DNA of 64,000 bases from Luedemannella flava (lineage in GTDB: Bacteria > Actinomycetota > Actinomycetes > Mycobacteriales > Micromonosporaceae), in assembly GCF_039528515.1 (NCBI RefSeq), contig NZ_BAAALT010000127.1:60054-124053 (forward strand), in the 5' to 3' direction. Made by a program: the position numbers and the translations under genes. Positions 27,212 to 36,057 of the stretch are shown here, in pieces (the stretch's first letter is position 1; each line of letters begins with the position of its first letter). The notes beneath the pieces were generated by a model that saw nothing but the letters and a program-made list of their open reading frames with translations, ran no database searches and had not been told where the DNA came from.

Positions 27212-28684
27212 ATGACGAGCAGCATCGAGACCATCTCGAGCGGCAAGGTCGCCGTTGACGACATCGGCTCTGAGGAAGCTTTCCTCGCCGCGATCGACGA
27301 GACCATCAAGTACTTCAACGACGGCGACATTGTCGAAGGCACCGTCGTCAAGGTCGACCGGGACGAGGTCCTGCTCGACATCGGCTACAAGACCGAGGGT
27401 GTCATTCCCTCGCGCGAGTTGTCGATCAAGCACGACGTTGACCCGTCGGAGGTCGTCTCGGTTGGCGACCACATCGAGGCCCTGGTTCTCCAGAAGGAGG
27501 ACAAGGAGGGCCGCCTGATCCTCTCGAAGAAGCGTGCGCAGTACGAGCGCGCGTGGGGCACCATCGAGAAGATCAAGGACGAGGACGGTGTGGTCCGGGG
27601 CTCCGTCATCGAGGTGGTCAAGGGTGGCCTCATCCTCGACATCGGGCTGCGCGGCTTCCTGCCCGCCTCGCTCGTCGAGATGCGTCGTGTCCGTGACCTG
27701 CAGCCGTACGTCGGCCGCGAGCTCGAGGCCAAGATCATCGAGCTGGACAAGAACCGCAACAACGTGGTTCTGTCCCGCCGGGCCTACCTGGAGCAGACGC
27801 AGTCCGAGGTGCGCAGCGAGTTCCTCAACAAGCTCGCCAAGGGGCAGGTCCGCAAGGGTGTCGTCTCCTCGATTGTCAACTTCGGCGCCTTCGTCGACCT
27901 GGGCGGCGTGGACGGCCTCGTGCACGTCTCCGAGCTCTCCTGGAAGCACATCGACCACCCGTCCGAGGTTGTCGAGGTCGGCCAGGAGGTCGAGGTCGAG
28001 GTCCTGGACGTCGACCTGGACCGCGAGCGCGTCTCGCTGTCGCTGAAGGCGACCCAGGAAGACCCGTGGCGCCAGTTCGCCCGCACCCACGCGATCCAGC
28101 AGATCGTGCCGGGCAAGGTCACCAAGCTCGTTCCGTTCGGCGCGTTCGTCCGCGTCGAGGACGGCATCGAGGGCCTGGTGCACATCTCCGAGCTGGCCGA
28201 GCGCCACGTGGAGATCCCGGAGCAGGTCGTGCAGGTCGGCTCGGACGTCATGGTCAAGGTCATCGACATCGACCTCGAGCGTCGGCGGATCTCGCTGTCG
28301 CTCAAGCAGGCCAACGAGGGCTTCGTCGAGGGCGAGGAGCACTTCGACCCGACCCTCTACGGCATGGCCGCGACGTACGACGCCGAGGGCAACTACGTCT
28401 ACCCGGACGGCTTCGACCCGGAGACGGGCGAGTGGCTCGACGGCTTCGACAAGCAGCGCGAGGAGTGGGAGCGGCAGTACGCCGAGGCCCGCGTGCGCTG
28501 GGAGGCCCACACCAAGCAGGTCCAGACGGCCCGCCAGGCCGACGCCGAGGCCCCCGCGGCCCCGGCCAGCACGAGCACCCAGACCGCCGCGCCCGCCAAG
28601 CCGGCCGAGGAGCCCCAGGGCACCCTCGCGACCGACGAGGCGCTCGCCGCGCTGAAGGAGAAGCTCGCCGGCGGCAAGATCTGA
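27212..28684 (+). CDS. rpsA: 30S ribosomal protein S1
   Basis: A 490-residue RNA-binding protein with four S1 (OB-fold) repeats at about residues 36-105, 123-190, 208-277 and 293-362. Each shows the pattern VDRDEVLLDIGYKTEGVIP or equivalent: GLILDIGLRGFLP, GAFVDLGGVDGLVHVSELS, GAFVRVEDGIEGLVHISEL. The remaining residues form an acidic, Ala/Pro-rich actinobacterial tail. It has four repeats against six in E. coli, the usual actinobacterial form. It delivers mRNA to the 30S subunit. A strong terminator follows 12 bp after the stop. Confidence 0.98.
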   Translation: MTSSIETISSGKVAVDDIGSEEAFLAAIDETIKYFNDGDIVEGTVVKVDRDEVLLDIGYKTEGVIPSRELSIKHDVDPSEVVSVGDHIEALVLQKEDKEGRLILSKKRAQYERAWGTIEKIKDEDGVVRGSVIEVVKGGLILDIGLRGFLPASLVEMRRVRDLQPYVGRELEAKIIELDKNRNNVVLSRRAYLEQTQSEVRSEFLNKLAKGQVRKGVVSSIVNFGAFVDLGGVDGLVHVSELSWKHIDHPSEVVEVGQEVEVEVLDVDLDRERVSLSLKATQEDPWRQFARTHAIQQIVPGKVTKLVPFGAFVRVEDGIEGLVHISELAERHVEIPEQVVQVGSDVMVKVIDIDLERRRISLSLKQANEGFVEGEEHFDPTLYGMAATYDAEGNYVYPDGFDPETGEWLDGFDKQREEWERQYAEARVRWEAHTKQVQTARQADAEAPAAPASTSTQTAAPAKPAEEPQGTLATDEALAALKEKLAGGKI

Positions 28685-28696
28685 CGCAGTACGCAC

Positions 28697-28731
28697 GAAG
28701 GCCGGTCGGGACGCTGTCCCGGCCGGCCTTC
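28697..28731 (+). terminator. rpsA terminator hairpin
   Basis: Arms GAAGGCCGGTCGGGA and TCCCGGCCGGCCTTC pair over 15 bases with one G-U pair and a 5-base loop (CGCTG). It begins 12 bp after the rpsA stop codon. No U-tract follows. Confidence 0.8.
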
Positions 28732-28752
28732 GCCGTTCCGGGCCTCTTCGCG

Positions 28753-28801
28753 CGCCGCGACGACCCCGCCGCGACGACCCCGCCGCGACGACCCCGCCGC
28801 G
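28753..28801. repeat. 14-bp tandem repeat, about 3.4 copies
   Basis: CGCCGCGACGACCC occurs three times head to tail from 28753 to 28794, and a partial fourth copy follows. The copies are identical, indicating recent slippage. It lies downstream of the rpsA terminator and before the stop of the convergent membrane-anchored protein gene. Confidence 0.85.
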
Positions 28802-28807
28802 GCAAGA

Positions 28808-28855
28808 GTCGACCTGTGGCGGTTGTCCGGCCCGCGATAACGACCAGAAGTCGAC
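28808..28855. other. Structured intergenic element with paired GTCGAC ends
   Basis: GTCGACCT at 28808 recurs at 28850, and because GTCGAC is self-complementary the two ends can pair. An inner stem GGTTGT/ACGACC (28821-28826 with 28840-28845, one G-U pair) would extend the fold. It immediately follows the 14-bp tandem repeat. Its function is unknown; a repeated intergenic element is a guess. Confidence 0.35.
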
Positions 28856-28883
28856 CTTTGCAGCGCCAGGGCCTCAGTGGCAG

Positions 28884-29471
28884 CTATTGGCGGATGAGGA
28901 TCTCGGCGGGCGGGACGGGGCGGACGGCGATCGCTACCGCGGCGGAGGTCTCCGGTCCGGGGACGACTCGGGCGCAGAGGCAGCCGAGGTGCAGGGTCAG
29001 TTGGGCGCTCCCGAGCCCGCCCGTCGGGGTGGTGCACGACACGCGGACGCCCGCGTCGAGTTCGCGGGTCGCCTCGCGGGTGCGGCCCAGCGACACGGTC
29101 ACGCTGCCCTCACCTACACAGACGATCGAGGCCAGGTACTCACCCTCCCAGCGGGCGTTCCAGTCCTCGGCCGTGGCCACGCCCGTGCCGCTGTCCACCC
29201 GCATGGAGAGCACCTTGTCGGCCTCCCACCGGGCGGCCATCGCCTCCGCCATCTCCAGGTACGGCCACGCCGTGCCGGTCCGTGGTGCCTCCCGGGACGC
29301 GGCGACCTTCGCACCGGGTCGCGTGGTGGCCGCCTTGGACGGCACCGCCGGCTCGTCGAGCACGTGCCACACGCCGAGGACCGCCGCGAGCGCGACGACC
29401 ATCAGCAGCATCGGGCCCACCCGGCGCCGGTCGCTGCGGTCCGGTTCACCGTTGGAGATCACGTCCTCCAT
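28884..29471 (-). CDS. Membrane-anchored hypothetical protein
   Basis: A 195-residue protein: a basic cytoplasmic N-terminus (GEPDRSDRRRVGP), a single hydrophobic segment at about residues 20-38 (MLLMVVALAAVLGVWHVL), a Pro/Ala linker and an extracytoplasmic domain of about 140 residues. That domain contains Cys residues at VCVGEGS, VSCTTPT and GCLCARV that could form disulphides. I recognise no family. The ATG at 29471 was chosen as the start; it lies 66 bp from the divergent coaE start. It may be a lipid-independent surface protein. Confidence is in the gene, not in a function. Confidence 0.65.
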   Translation of the reverse strand: MEDVISNGEPDRSDRRRVGPMLLMVVALAAVLGVWHVLDEPAVPSKAATTRPGAKVAASREAPRTGTAWPYLEMAEAMAARWEADKVLSMRVDSGTGVATAEDWNARWEGEYLASIVCVGEGSVTVSLGRTREATRELDAGVRVSCTTPTGGLGSAQLTLHLGCLCARVVPGPETSAAVAIAVRPVPPAEILIRQ

Positions 29472-29537
29472 CGTGCGCAGCAGCGTACGGCCTGGGCGGC
29501 GTGCGTGGGGGGCGCCGGGGACTGCCAGACTGGCGCC

Positions 29538-30155
29538 ATGCTGTTCGTCGGACTGACCGGGGGGATCGGGGCCGGCAAGACCGCCGTGGCCGCGCGCCTC
29601 GCCGAACTGGGCGCCGTCGTCATCGACTCGGACAAGCTCGCCCGGGAAGTGATCGGCCCCGGCACGGACGGCCTCGCGGAGGTTGTCGCGGCCTTCGGCC
29701 CGGACGTGCTGGGCGCGGACGGCGCGGTGGACCGGGCCGCGCTGGCCCGGCGCGTGTTCGGCGACGACGCGGCCCGGCGCCGCCTCGAGGCCATCATCCA
29801 TCCCCGGGTCGGCGCGCGCACCGCCGAGATCGCCCACGGGGCGGCACCCGGCACGGTCGTCGTCAACGACGTGCCGCTGCTCGTGGAGGCGAACCTGGCC
29901 GACCGGTACGAGCTGGTCGTGGTGGTGGAAGCGCCGCGCGAACAGCGCCTGGCGCGATTGACGGGAAAGCGCGGCATGGCGGAGGCGGAGGCGCTGGCGC
30001 GCATCGCCGCGCAGGCGGATGACGCGGCGCGGCGCGCGGTGGCTGACATCGTCATCGTCAACGACGGCACGCCCGAGCAGCTGCGGGACCGGGTCGACGT
30101 GGTCTGGCGCGACGAGCTGGTGCCAAGAGCGAGGGCCACCCGCGGCGGCCGGTGA
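29538..30155 (+). CDS. coaE: Dephospho-CoA kinase
   Basis: A 205-residue kinase that phosphorylates dephospho-CoA in the last step of coenzyme A synthesis. It has the P-loop GLTGGIGAGKTAVAARLAELG at the N-terminus, the substrate-binding DSDKLAREV, and the lid around VVEAPREQRLARL. It is a single-domain form; actinobacteria such as mycobacteria often carry a C-terminal GrpB-like extension, which is missing here. The start ATG at 29538 matches the family N-terminus (MLFVGLTGG). It sits between rpsA and uvrB as in other actinobacteria. Confidence 0.97.
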   Translation: MLFVGLTGGIGAGKTAVAARLAELGAVVIDSDKLAREVIGPGTDGLAEVVAAFGPDVLGADGAVDRAALARRVFGDDAARRRLEAIIHPRVGARTAEIAHGAAPGTVVVNDVPLLVEANLADRYELVVVVEAPREQRLARLTGKRGMAEAEALARIAAQADDAARRAVADIVIVNDGTPEQLRDRVDVVWRDELVPRARATRGGR

Positions 30156-30408
30156 ACGCGTGCGATGACGCACCGCGCCCATCCGCGTGGGGCGCCCTCC
30201 GGCGACGCGGTGCGTCGCTGGGGCTGCTGCCCTCGCGCCGGGTCGACCGAGTCGGTGTGGAGACTGGTCGGGGTACCCGGTCGGCCGCCGCGGGCGGCCT
30301 ACGCATCGACCGTACCGTTGGGTATCAACGGGCACAATCGCAATCCCGTGGGGCGATCAGCACGTCCCGTAATCCGGTCTTGTCAGTGGCCCGGCGTACC
30401 GTGGGGGA

Positions 30409-32517
30409 ATGCTCGAGATACCCCGCCTCGACGGCACGTTCCAGGTGGTCAGCGACTATCAGCCGGCCGGCGACCAGCCCGCCGCGATTGACGAGCTGGC
30501 GCGCCGGATCCGGCGCGGTGACCGGCACGCGGTGCTGCTCGGCGCGACCGGCACGGGCAAGAGCGCGACGACCGCGTGGCTGATCGAGCGGTTGCAGCGG
30601 CCCACCATCGTCATGGCTCCCAACAAGACACTCGCGGCCCAGCTGGCCACCGAGTTCCGGGAGCTGTTGCCCAACAACGCGGTGGAGTATTTCGTCTCCT
30701 ACTACGACTACTACCAGCCCGAGGCGTACATTCCGCAGACGGACACGTACATCGAGAAGGACTCCTCCATCAACGAGGAGGTCGAGCGGCTGCGCCACTC
30801 CGCGACGATGTCGCTGCTCACCCGCCGCGACGTGGTCGTGGTCGCGACGGTGAGCGCCATCTACGGCCTGGGCACACCGCAGGAATACCTCGAGCGCGCG
30901 GTCAAACTGCAGGTCGGCACCGAGTGGGACCGCGACAAGCTGCTCCGCCGCCTCGTCGACATCCAGTACACCCGTAATGATCTGGCGTTCAACCGCGGCA
31001 CGTTCCGCGTCCGCGGTGACACGCTGGAGATCATCCCGGCGTACGAGGAGCTGGCCATCCGCGTCGAGCTGTTCGGCGACGAGGTGGAGAAGCTCTACTA
31101 CCTGCACCCGCTCACGGGCGACGTGGTGAAGGAGGTCGACCAGCTGCTCATCTTCCCGGCCACGCACTACGCGGCGGGCCCGGAGCGGATGGAGCGCGCG
31201 ATCGCCGACATCGAGGTCGAGCTGGAGGAGCGGCTGGCCGAGCTGGACCGGCAGGGCAAGCTGCTGGAGGCCCAGCGCCTGCGCATGCGCACGAGCTACG
31301 ACCTGGAGATGATGCGCCAGGTCGGGTTCTGTTCCGGCATCGAGAACTACTCCCGCCACATCGACGGCCGCGAGGCGGGCAGCGCCCCGCACTGCCTGCT
31401 CGACTACTTCCCGGACGACTACCTCACCGTCATCGACGAGTCGCACGTGACGGTGCCCCAGATAGGCGGCATGTACGAGGGCGACGCGTCCCGCAAGCGC
31501 ACCCTGATCGAGCACGGCTTCCGGCTGCCCAGCGCCGCCGACAACCGGCCGCTGCGCTTCGACGAGTTCCGCGACCGGGTCGGCCAGTCGGTCTACCTGT
31601 CGGCGACGCCGGGGCCGTGGGAGCTGGAGCAGACCCAGGGCGAGTTCGTCGAGCAGGTGATCCGCCCGACGGGCCTGGTCGACCCGGAGGTCGTGGTGAA
31701 GCCGACCAAGGGTCAGATCGACGACCTCATGCACGAGATCAAGGTGCGCTCCGAGCGCGACGAGCGCGTCCTGGTCACCACGCTGACCAAGAAGATGGCC
31801 GAGGACCTCACGGACTACCTGCTCGAGCACGCCATCCGCGTGCGCTACCTGCACTCCGAGGTGGACACGCTGCGCCGCGTGGAGCTGCTGCGCGAGCTGC
31901 GCAAGGGCGACTACGACGTGCTGGTCGGCATCAACCTGCTCCGCGAGGGCCTCGACCTGCCCGAGGTGTCGCTGGTGTCCATCCTGGACGCCGACAAGGA
32001 GGGCTTCCTGCGCAGCGGCACATCGCTGATCCAGACGATCGGCCGCGCCGCGCGTAACGTGTCGGGCGAGGTCCACATGTACGCGGACAAGGTCACCCCG
32101 TCGATGGCGCACGCGATCGAGGAGACCAACCGCCGGCGCGCGAAGCAGGTCGCCTACAACGAGGCCAACGGCGTCGACCCGCAGCCGCTGCGCAAGAAGA
32201 TCGGCGACATCCTCGACGACATCTACCGCGAGGCGGAGGACAGCGAGGAGAAGTACTCGCCGGTCGGCGGCAGCGGCCGCCAGCAGAGCCGCGGCAAGGC
32301 GCCCGTGAAGGAGACCCGCAGCACCCGTTCGCGCGCGATCTCCGCCCCCACGGAGGGCTTGGCCCGGGCCGAGCTGGCCCAGCTCATCACCGACCTCACC
32401 GAGCAGATGCTGGCGGCGGCCCGCGAGCTGCAGTTCGAGCTCGCCGCCCGGATCCGCGACGAGATCGCGGAGCTGAAGAAGGAGGTCCGCCAGATGGACG
32501 TCGCGGGCGCCCGCTAG
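30409..32517 (+). CDS. uvrB: Excinuclease ABC subunit UvrB
   Basis: A 702-residue DNA-damage recognition helicase of nucleotide excision repair, acting with UvrA and UvrC. Walker A is GATGTGKSATTAW, the damage-probing beta-hairpin is YVSYYDYYQPEAYIP, the DEAD-like motif is VIDESHVTVP, and motif VI is QTIGRAARN. The C-terminal UVR domain that binds UvrC is at about residues 655-695 (ELQFELAARIRDEIAELKKE). The 253-bp gap before the gene holds no SOS box that I can see. The stop overlaps the convergent hydrolase gene by 4 bp. Confidence 0.98.
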   Translation: MLEIPRLDGTFQVVSDYQPAGDQPAAIDELARRIRRGDRHAVLLGATGTGKSATTAWLIERLQRPTIVMAPNKTLAAQLATEFRELLPNNAVEYFVSYYDYYQPEAYIPQTDTYIEKDSSINEEVERLRHSATMSLLTRRDVVVVATVSAIYGLGTPQEYLERAVKLQVGTEWDRDKLLRRLVDIQYTRNDLAFNRGTFRVRGDTLEIIPAYEELAIRVELFGDEVEKLYYLHPLTGDVVKEVDQLLIFPATHYAAGPERMERAIADIEVELEERLAELDRQGKLLEAQRLRMRTSYDLEMMRQVGFCSGIENYSRHIDGREAGSAPHCLLDYFPDDYLTVIDESHVTVPQIGGMYEGDASRKRTLIEHGFRLPSAADNRPLRFDEFRDRVGQSVYLSATPGPWELEQTQGEFVEQVIRPTGLVDPEVVVKPTKGQIDDLMHEIKVRSERDERVLVTTLTKKMAEDLTDYLLEHAIRVRYLHSEVDTLRRVELLRELRKGDYDVLVGINLLREGLDLPEVSLVSILDADKEGFLRSGTSLIQTIGRAARNVSGEVHMYADKVTPSMAHAIEETNRRRAKQVAYNEANGVDPQPLRKKIGDILDDIYREAEDSEEKYSPVGGSGRQQSRGKAPVKETRSTRSRAISAPTEGLARAELAQLITDLTEQMLAAARELQFELAARIRDEIAELKKEVRQMDVAGAR

Positions 32518-33275
32518 GAGCCGGAGCGAGCGGCCCGGTCGCGGGCCGCGAGCCAGGTGGCGATGCGGCGGATGAGGTCGTCGGTTGCCGCGTTCTCGGC
32601 GTGGCCGTAGCCAGGCTCGATCCACAGTTCGCCGGTCGGTCCGGCGGCCTCGTGCAGGGCGTGCGCGTGGTCGACGGGGAAGTACCGGTCGGCGTCGCCG
32701 TGGACCACCAGCAGCGGCACGGGCGCGATGCGCGCGGCGGCGGCCGTGGGCGACTCCGGCAGGTCGTCGGCGGGCCACTCGACCGACGAGACACGGGTGC
32801 GCAGCGCGACGCGGCTGACGAGCCGGCCGAGGCGCCGTTCCACGACCCAGTGCAGCCGGCGCATGGGCACGGTGTCGCGGTAGTACCACCGGCTCGGCCC
32901 GCTGACGGCCGCCACGGCCACCAGGTCGTCCGACGGGAAGGCGGCCGCGTGGCGCACCACGCACGCCGAGCCCATGGAGAAGCCGATCGTGGCGACCGAC
33001 GCGTAGCCGAGCGACCGCGCCCAGGCGACGGCGGCCGCCACGTCATAGATCTCCCGGTCGCCGACCGTGCACGCGCCGCCCGAGCGGCCGTGCCCCCGGA
33101 AGTCGAAGGTGACCACCCCGCCGGTCTCGGCGAGGACCCCGGCGACCCGGCGCATCGCGGGCGTGCGCCAGGACCCGGTGAAGCCGTGCGCCGCCACGAA
33201 CGCCAGGTCCGTCGACGGGCCCCGGTCGTGGTGCGCCGACAGGACCACGCCGTCCGCGGTGCGCAGGTCGGCCAT
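32514..33275 (-). CDS. Alpha/beta hydrolase
   Basis: A 253-residue alpha/beta hydrolase. The nucleophile elbow is TIGFSMGSACV (Ser100), the oxyanion region is AAHGFTGSW (residues about 29-36), and the acid and His of the triad are in VVHGDADRYFP and GYGHAEN. It resembles short esterase/lipase-type proteins of unknown substrate. The gene is cotranscribed with the small monooxygenase-fold gene (2-bp gap), upstream on the same strand. No signal peptide, so cytoplasmic. Confidence 0.88.
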   Translation of the reverse strand: MADLRTADGVVLSAHHDRGPSTDLAFVAAHGFTGSWRTPAMRRVAGVLAETGGVVTFDFRGHGRSGGACTVGDREIYDVAAAVAWARSLGYASVATIGFSMGSACVVRHAAAFPSDDLVAVAAVSGPSRWYYRDTVPMRRLHWVVERRLGRLVSRVALRTRVSSVEWPADDLPESPTAAAARIAPVPLLVVHGDADRYFPVDHAHALHEAAGPTGELWIEPGYGHAENAATDDLIRRIATWLAARDRAARSGS

Positions 33276-33277
33276 TG

Positions 33278-33571
33278 TCAGGCGGGTACGTCGGTGAAGT
33301 GCTCGACGACCGGCGGCCCGGCGAAGTACGGGCCGATGAGACCCCGCCACTGACCGAACCGGTCCGTGGCCCGGAAGTTGTCGGTGTGCGCCTCGACTGA
33401 GTCCCACTCGACCAGGAGCACGAACCGCGACGGTGACTCGACGCCCCGGGTCATGCGCACGGACCGGCAGCCGGGGGTGTCGGCCAGGATCGGGCGGGCC
33501 TTGCCGTACGCGTCGGCGAAGTCGTCCTCCTGGCCCGGCGTGACGTCGATCAGAGCTACCTCAAGAACCAT
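33278..33571 (-). CDS. Antibiotic biosynthesis monooxygenase-fold protein
   Basis: A 97-residue ferredoxin-like alpha+beta protein of the ABM superfamily (LEVALIDVTPGQEDDFADAY start; RFVLLVEWDSVEAHT in the middle; GPYFAGPPVVEHFTDV end). Members include quinol monooxygenases, haem-degrading enzymes and proteins without known activity. The ATG start lies behind a weak AAGGA-like site. It precedes the alpha/beta hydrolase gene in an operon of two; the pair may act on the same metabolite. Confidence 0.88.
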   Translation of the reverse strand: MVLEVALIDVTPGQEDDFADAYGKARPILADTPGCRSVRMTRGVESPSRFVLLVEWDSVEAHTDNFRATDRFGQWRGLIGPYFAGPPVVEHFTDVPA

Positions 33572-33777
33572 GCCCGCAGCCTGCCATGACCGTCGCCGCC
33601 GGAAGGGGGCGGGCCCAGCTCCCGGAACGGGTGTGATCTCCGTCGCCTTGAATCCTCTCATCGCACCCGCCGAAGGAACCTCACAAACCACTTCTGACCA
33701 GGCAGGTATCAATGTGATGAGAAGATGGCACCCGACAGCCGATGAGTCGTGCTCATGGGTAAGAATGGTCCAGACAA

Positions 33778-33895
33778 CATGGAGGGGAGTACTCCCCCGC
33801 GACAGGGTCGTCAGCACGGCGAGATCGGCACCGGCCGGTCGGACCCGGCCCTGTCGGCTGCCGGGCGGCGCCGGGCAGCGGAAGAGACCTCCGCT
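33778..33895 (+). promoter_or_regulatory. yybP-ykoY (manganese) riboswitch
   Basis: P1 pairs GGAGG (33781-33785) with CCTCC (33888-33892). Just inside it are the two family hallmarks: GGGGAGTA (33784-33791) on the 5' side and AGAGACCT (33883-33890) on the 3' side. The GTCGTCA segment and a GC-rich central stem (33832-33880) complete the usual two-helix-bundle architecture. Known members bind Mn2+ and activate TerC-family, MntP or P-type ATPase exporters. Here a TerC-family gene starts 90 bp downstream. The rest of the 413-bp gap (33572-33984) shows no gene. Confidence 0.78.
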
Positions 33896-33984
33896 GAACA
33901 GTGCGGCGCCCCGGCGTCGGGCGACGTCGCCTCGGCGCCGACGCCCGCGGCGAGGTGCCGCGTGTCCTGCGGAGGTTCGGGCGC

Positions 33985-35004
33985 ATGCATGTGCCGGGTT
34001 GGATCTGGGCTGTCACCCTTGTCGGGCTGGTCGGCCTGCTCATTGTCGATCTTCTTGTGGTGGCGCGGCGCCCGCACGTGCCGTCGACCAGGGAGTCGAC
34101 CCTCTGGGTGATCTTCTACGTGACGCTGGCGCTGTTGTTCGGCGTCGGAGTGTGGATCTTCTGGGGGCCGAAACAGGCAGGTGAGTTCTTCGCCGGCTGG
34201 CTCACGGAGTACAGCCTGTCGGTCGATAACCTGTTCGTTTTCGTGATCATCATGAGCAGATTCGCCGTCCCCCGGAAGTACCAGCAGAAGGTCCTGCTCA
34301 TCGGCATCGTGCTCGCGCTGGTCATGCGCGGCATCTTCATCGCCCTCGGCGCGGCCGCCATCGAGCGCTTCATCTGGATGTTTTACATCTTCGGCGCTTT
34401 CCTGCTCTATACGGCGTGGAAGCTTGTCAAGCAGGGCGAAGATGACGAATCGGACTTCAAGGAGAACGCGCTCATCCGCTGGAGCCGCCGCGTCCTGCCC
34501 ATGACGGAGAAGATCGACGGACCGCACCTGACCAAGACCGTGAACGGCAAGCGCTTCTTCACCCCCCTGGTCGTCGTGATGATCGCCCTCGGCACCACCG
34601 ACCTGCTGTTCGCCCTCGACTCGATCCCCGCGATCTTCGGACTGACGCGCGCGCCGTTCATCGTCTTCACCGCCAACGTGTTCGCCCTCATGGGCCTACG
34701 CCAGCTGTACTTCCTGCTCGGCGACCTGCTCGACCGGCTGACCTACCTGTCCGTGGGCCTGGCCGTGGTGCTGGGCTTCATCGGCGTGAAGCTGGTGCTG
34801 GAGGCGCTGCATGAGAACAACGTGCCGTTCATCAACGGCGGCGACCCGGTGCACGTGCCCGCGATCCCGATCTGGTTCTCGCTGCTGTTCATCGTCACCA
34901 CGATCGGCACGGCCGCCGTGGTCAGCCTGGTGAAGTCGCGCAACGATGCCCGACGGGCCGTCCGCGAGGCGGAGCGGAACGGGCCCGTCGAGCGGATCAG
35001 CTAG
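33985..35004 (+). CDS. TerC-family integral membrane protein (probable metal ion exporter)
   Basis: A 339-residue protein with about eight to nine membrane helices and family signatures: SVDNLFVFVIIMSRFAVP in helix 3, ALGTTDLLFALDSIPAIFGL (two Asp in membrane) and FTANVFALMGLRQLYFLL. TerC members such as Alx and MeeF/MeeY export Mn2+ or help protein export machinery. The ATG at 33985 follows GGAGG by 9 bp. The yybP-ykoY riboswitch upstream strongly supports a manganese role. The C-terminal 25 residues are polar and charged. The stop abuts the convergent NlpC/P60 gene. Confidence 0.92.
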   Translation: MHVPGWIWAVTLVGLVGLLIVDLLVVARRPHVPSTRESTLWVIFYVTLALLFGVGVWIFWGPKQAGEFFAGWLTEYSLSVDNLFVFVIIMSRFAVPRKYQQKVLLIGIVLALVMRGIFIALGAAAIERFIWMFYIFGAFLLYTAWKLVKQGEDDESDFKENALIRWSRRVLPMTEKIDGPHLTKTVNGKRFFTPLVVVMIALGTTDLLFALDSIPAIFGLTRAPFIVFTANVFALMGLRQLYFLLGDLLDRLTYLSVGLAVVLGFIGVKLVLEALHENNVPFINGGDPVHVPAIPIWFSLLFIVTTIGTAAVVSLVKSRNDARRAVREAERNGPVERIS

Positions 35005-36057
35005 CTAACGGGAGACCACGCGGTGGGCGGCGACGAGAGTCGCCGCCCGCTCGGCGGCCACCTCCTCGAGCACCACGTGGCCGTGCGGCTGGGAGGCGTG
35101 CAGCACCCAGCGCTGGTCGCCGTCGGGCGTCTGCGCGACGAACCCGACGTGGTCGATCTGACCCGCGGCGGAGGCGAAGAAGTAGAGGTCACCGGGGCGC
35201 TCGCTGCCCAGCGGCACCGGTGTGGTCGCGGCCGCCTGGTCGGCGGCGTCGCGGGGGAGCGTCACCCCGAACCGGCGCCAGGTCAGGTGCACCAGGCCCG
35301 AGCAGTCCACCCCGTACGCCGAGGCGCCGCCCCAGATGTAGGGCACGTCGCGCAGGCGGTCGGCCATGGCGACGATCTCCTGCGGGTCGGCGGGCGGCGC
35401 GGCCGGCTCGGGTGTGACGTCGTCCTCCACGGCCCACGCGGGCTCGAACCGGCCGGGCACGGCCACGGGCAGCCAGCCGTCGTGCGGTCGGCCGGAGGCG
35501 ACCAGCCGGGTGCCGAACGTGACGCCGGGCATCACCAGGGCACCGTCGGGCTCGTCGCGCAGCGTGGTCGCCGTGGCGTCGACCAGGTGGATCATGCCAG
35601 AGCGGTCGACCTCGGGCTCCATCTCCTCGTCGTCCGCGACGCCGCGCCGACCGCGGTGCCCGCCCTGGGCGACCCGGATGCCGGCGGCGAACATACTGCC
35701 GACGGTGGCGAGCTGGTAGGACGGGAGCCAGCCAGGGTAGCCCCGGCCGTCCAGCGACGAGGGCTGGCCCAGGGCGACCACGTGCGCCCAGTCGCCGCGC
35801 AGCTCGAGGATCCGCACCCGCTCGCCGAGCAGCAGCTGGGTGTACACCCGCCCGCGCAGGTCGTCGCGCTCCGCCGGGGACATCGCGTTCACCCACGCGC
35901 GCGGCTTGGCCTGATAGCCCAGCGCCGGCTCGTCGACGGGACGCACGCGGTCGGGCGACACCCACAGCGTCGCCACGGCGACGCAGACGGTGGCTTCCTC
36001 ACCAGGCGACAGCGTGGGCTCGCTCAGCGCGAGAAGGGACCCCAGGCTCACGTTCAC
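35005..36057 (-). CDS. NlpC/P60 family C40 peptidase with SH3-like domains
   Basis: A 350-residue protein. The N-terminal ~210 residues hold two SH3-like modules (VRILELRGDWAHVVALG; GTRLVASGRPHDGWLPV). The C-terminal ~130 residues form the C40 cysteine peptidase with catalytic Cys in YGVDCSGLVH, His in QIDHVGFVA and a third polar residue in LHASQPHG. There is no signal peptide, so it acts on internalised peptides, like B. subtilis YkfC, which cleaves the gamma-D-Glu-meso-Dap bond of murein peptides. The GTG at 36057 overlaps the epimerase stop (GTGA); a GTG at 36051 has a better GGGAG spacing. The three-gene cluster supports murein peptide recycling. Confidence 0.88.
   Translation of the reverse strand: MNVSLGSLLALSEPTLSPGEEATVCVAVATLWVSPDRVRPVDEPALGYQAKPRAWVNAMSPAERDDLRGRVYTQLLLGERVRILELRGDWAHVVALGQPSSLDGRGYPGWLPSYQLATVGSMFAAGIRVAQGGHRGRRGVADDEEMEPEVDRSGMIHLVDATATTLRDEPDGALVMPGVTFGTRLVASGRPHDGWLPVAVPGRFEPAWAVEDDVTPEPAAPPADPQEIVAMADRLRDVPYIWGGASAYGVDCSGLVHLTWRRFGVTLPRDAADQAAATTPVPLGSERPGDLYFFASAAGQIDHVGFVAQTPDGDQRWVLHASQPHGHVVLEEVAAERAATLVAAHRVVSR

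Noticed and set aside
30156..30408. SOS/LexA box before uvrB
   Set aside because: No TCGAAC-N4-GTTCGA-like site could be found in the gap.
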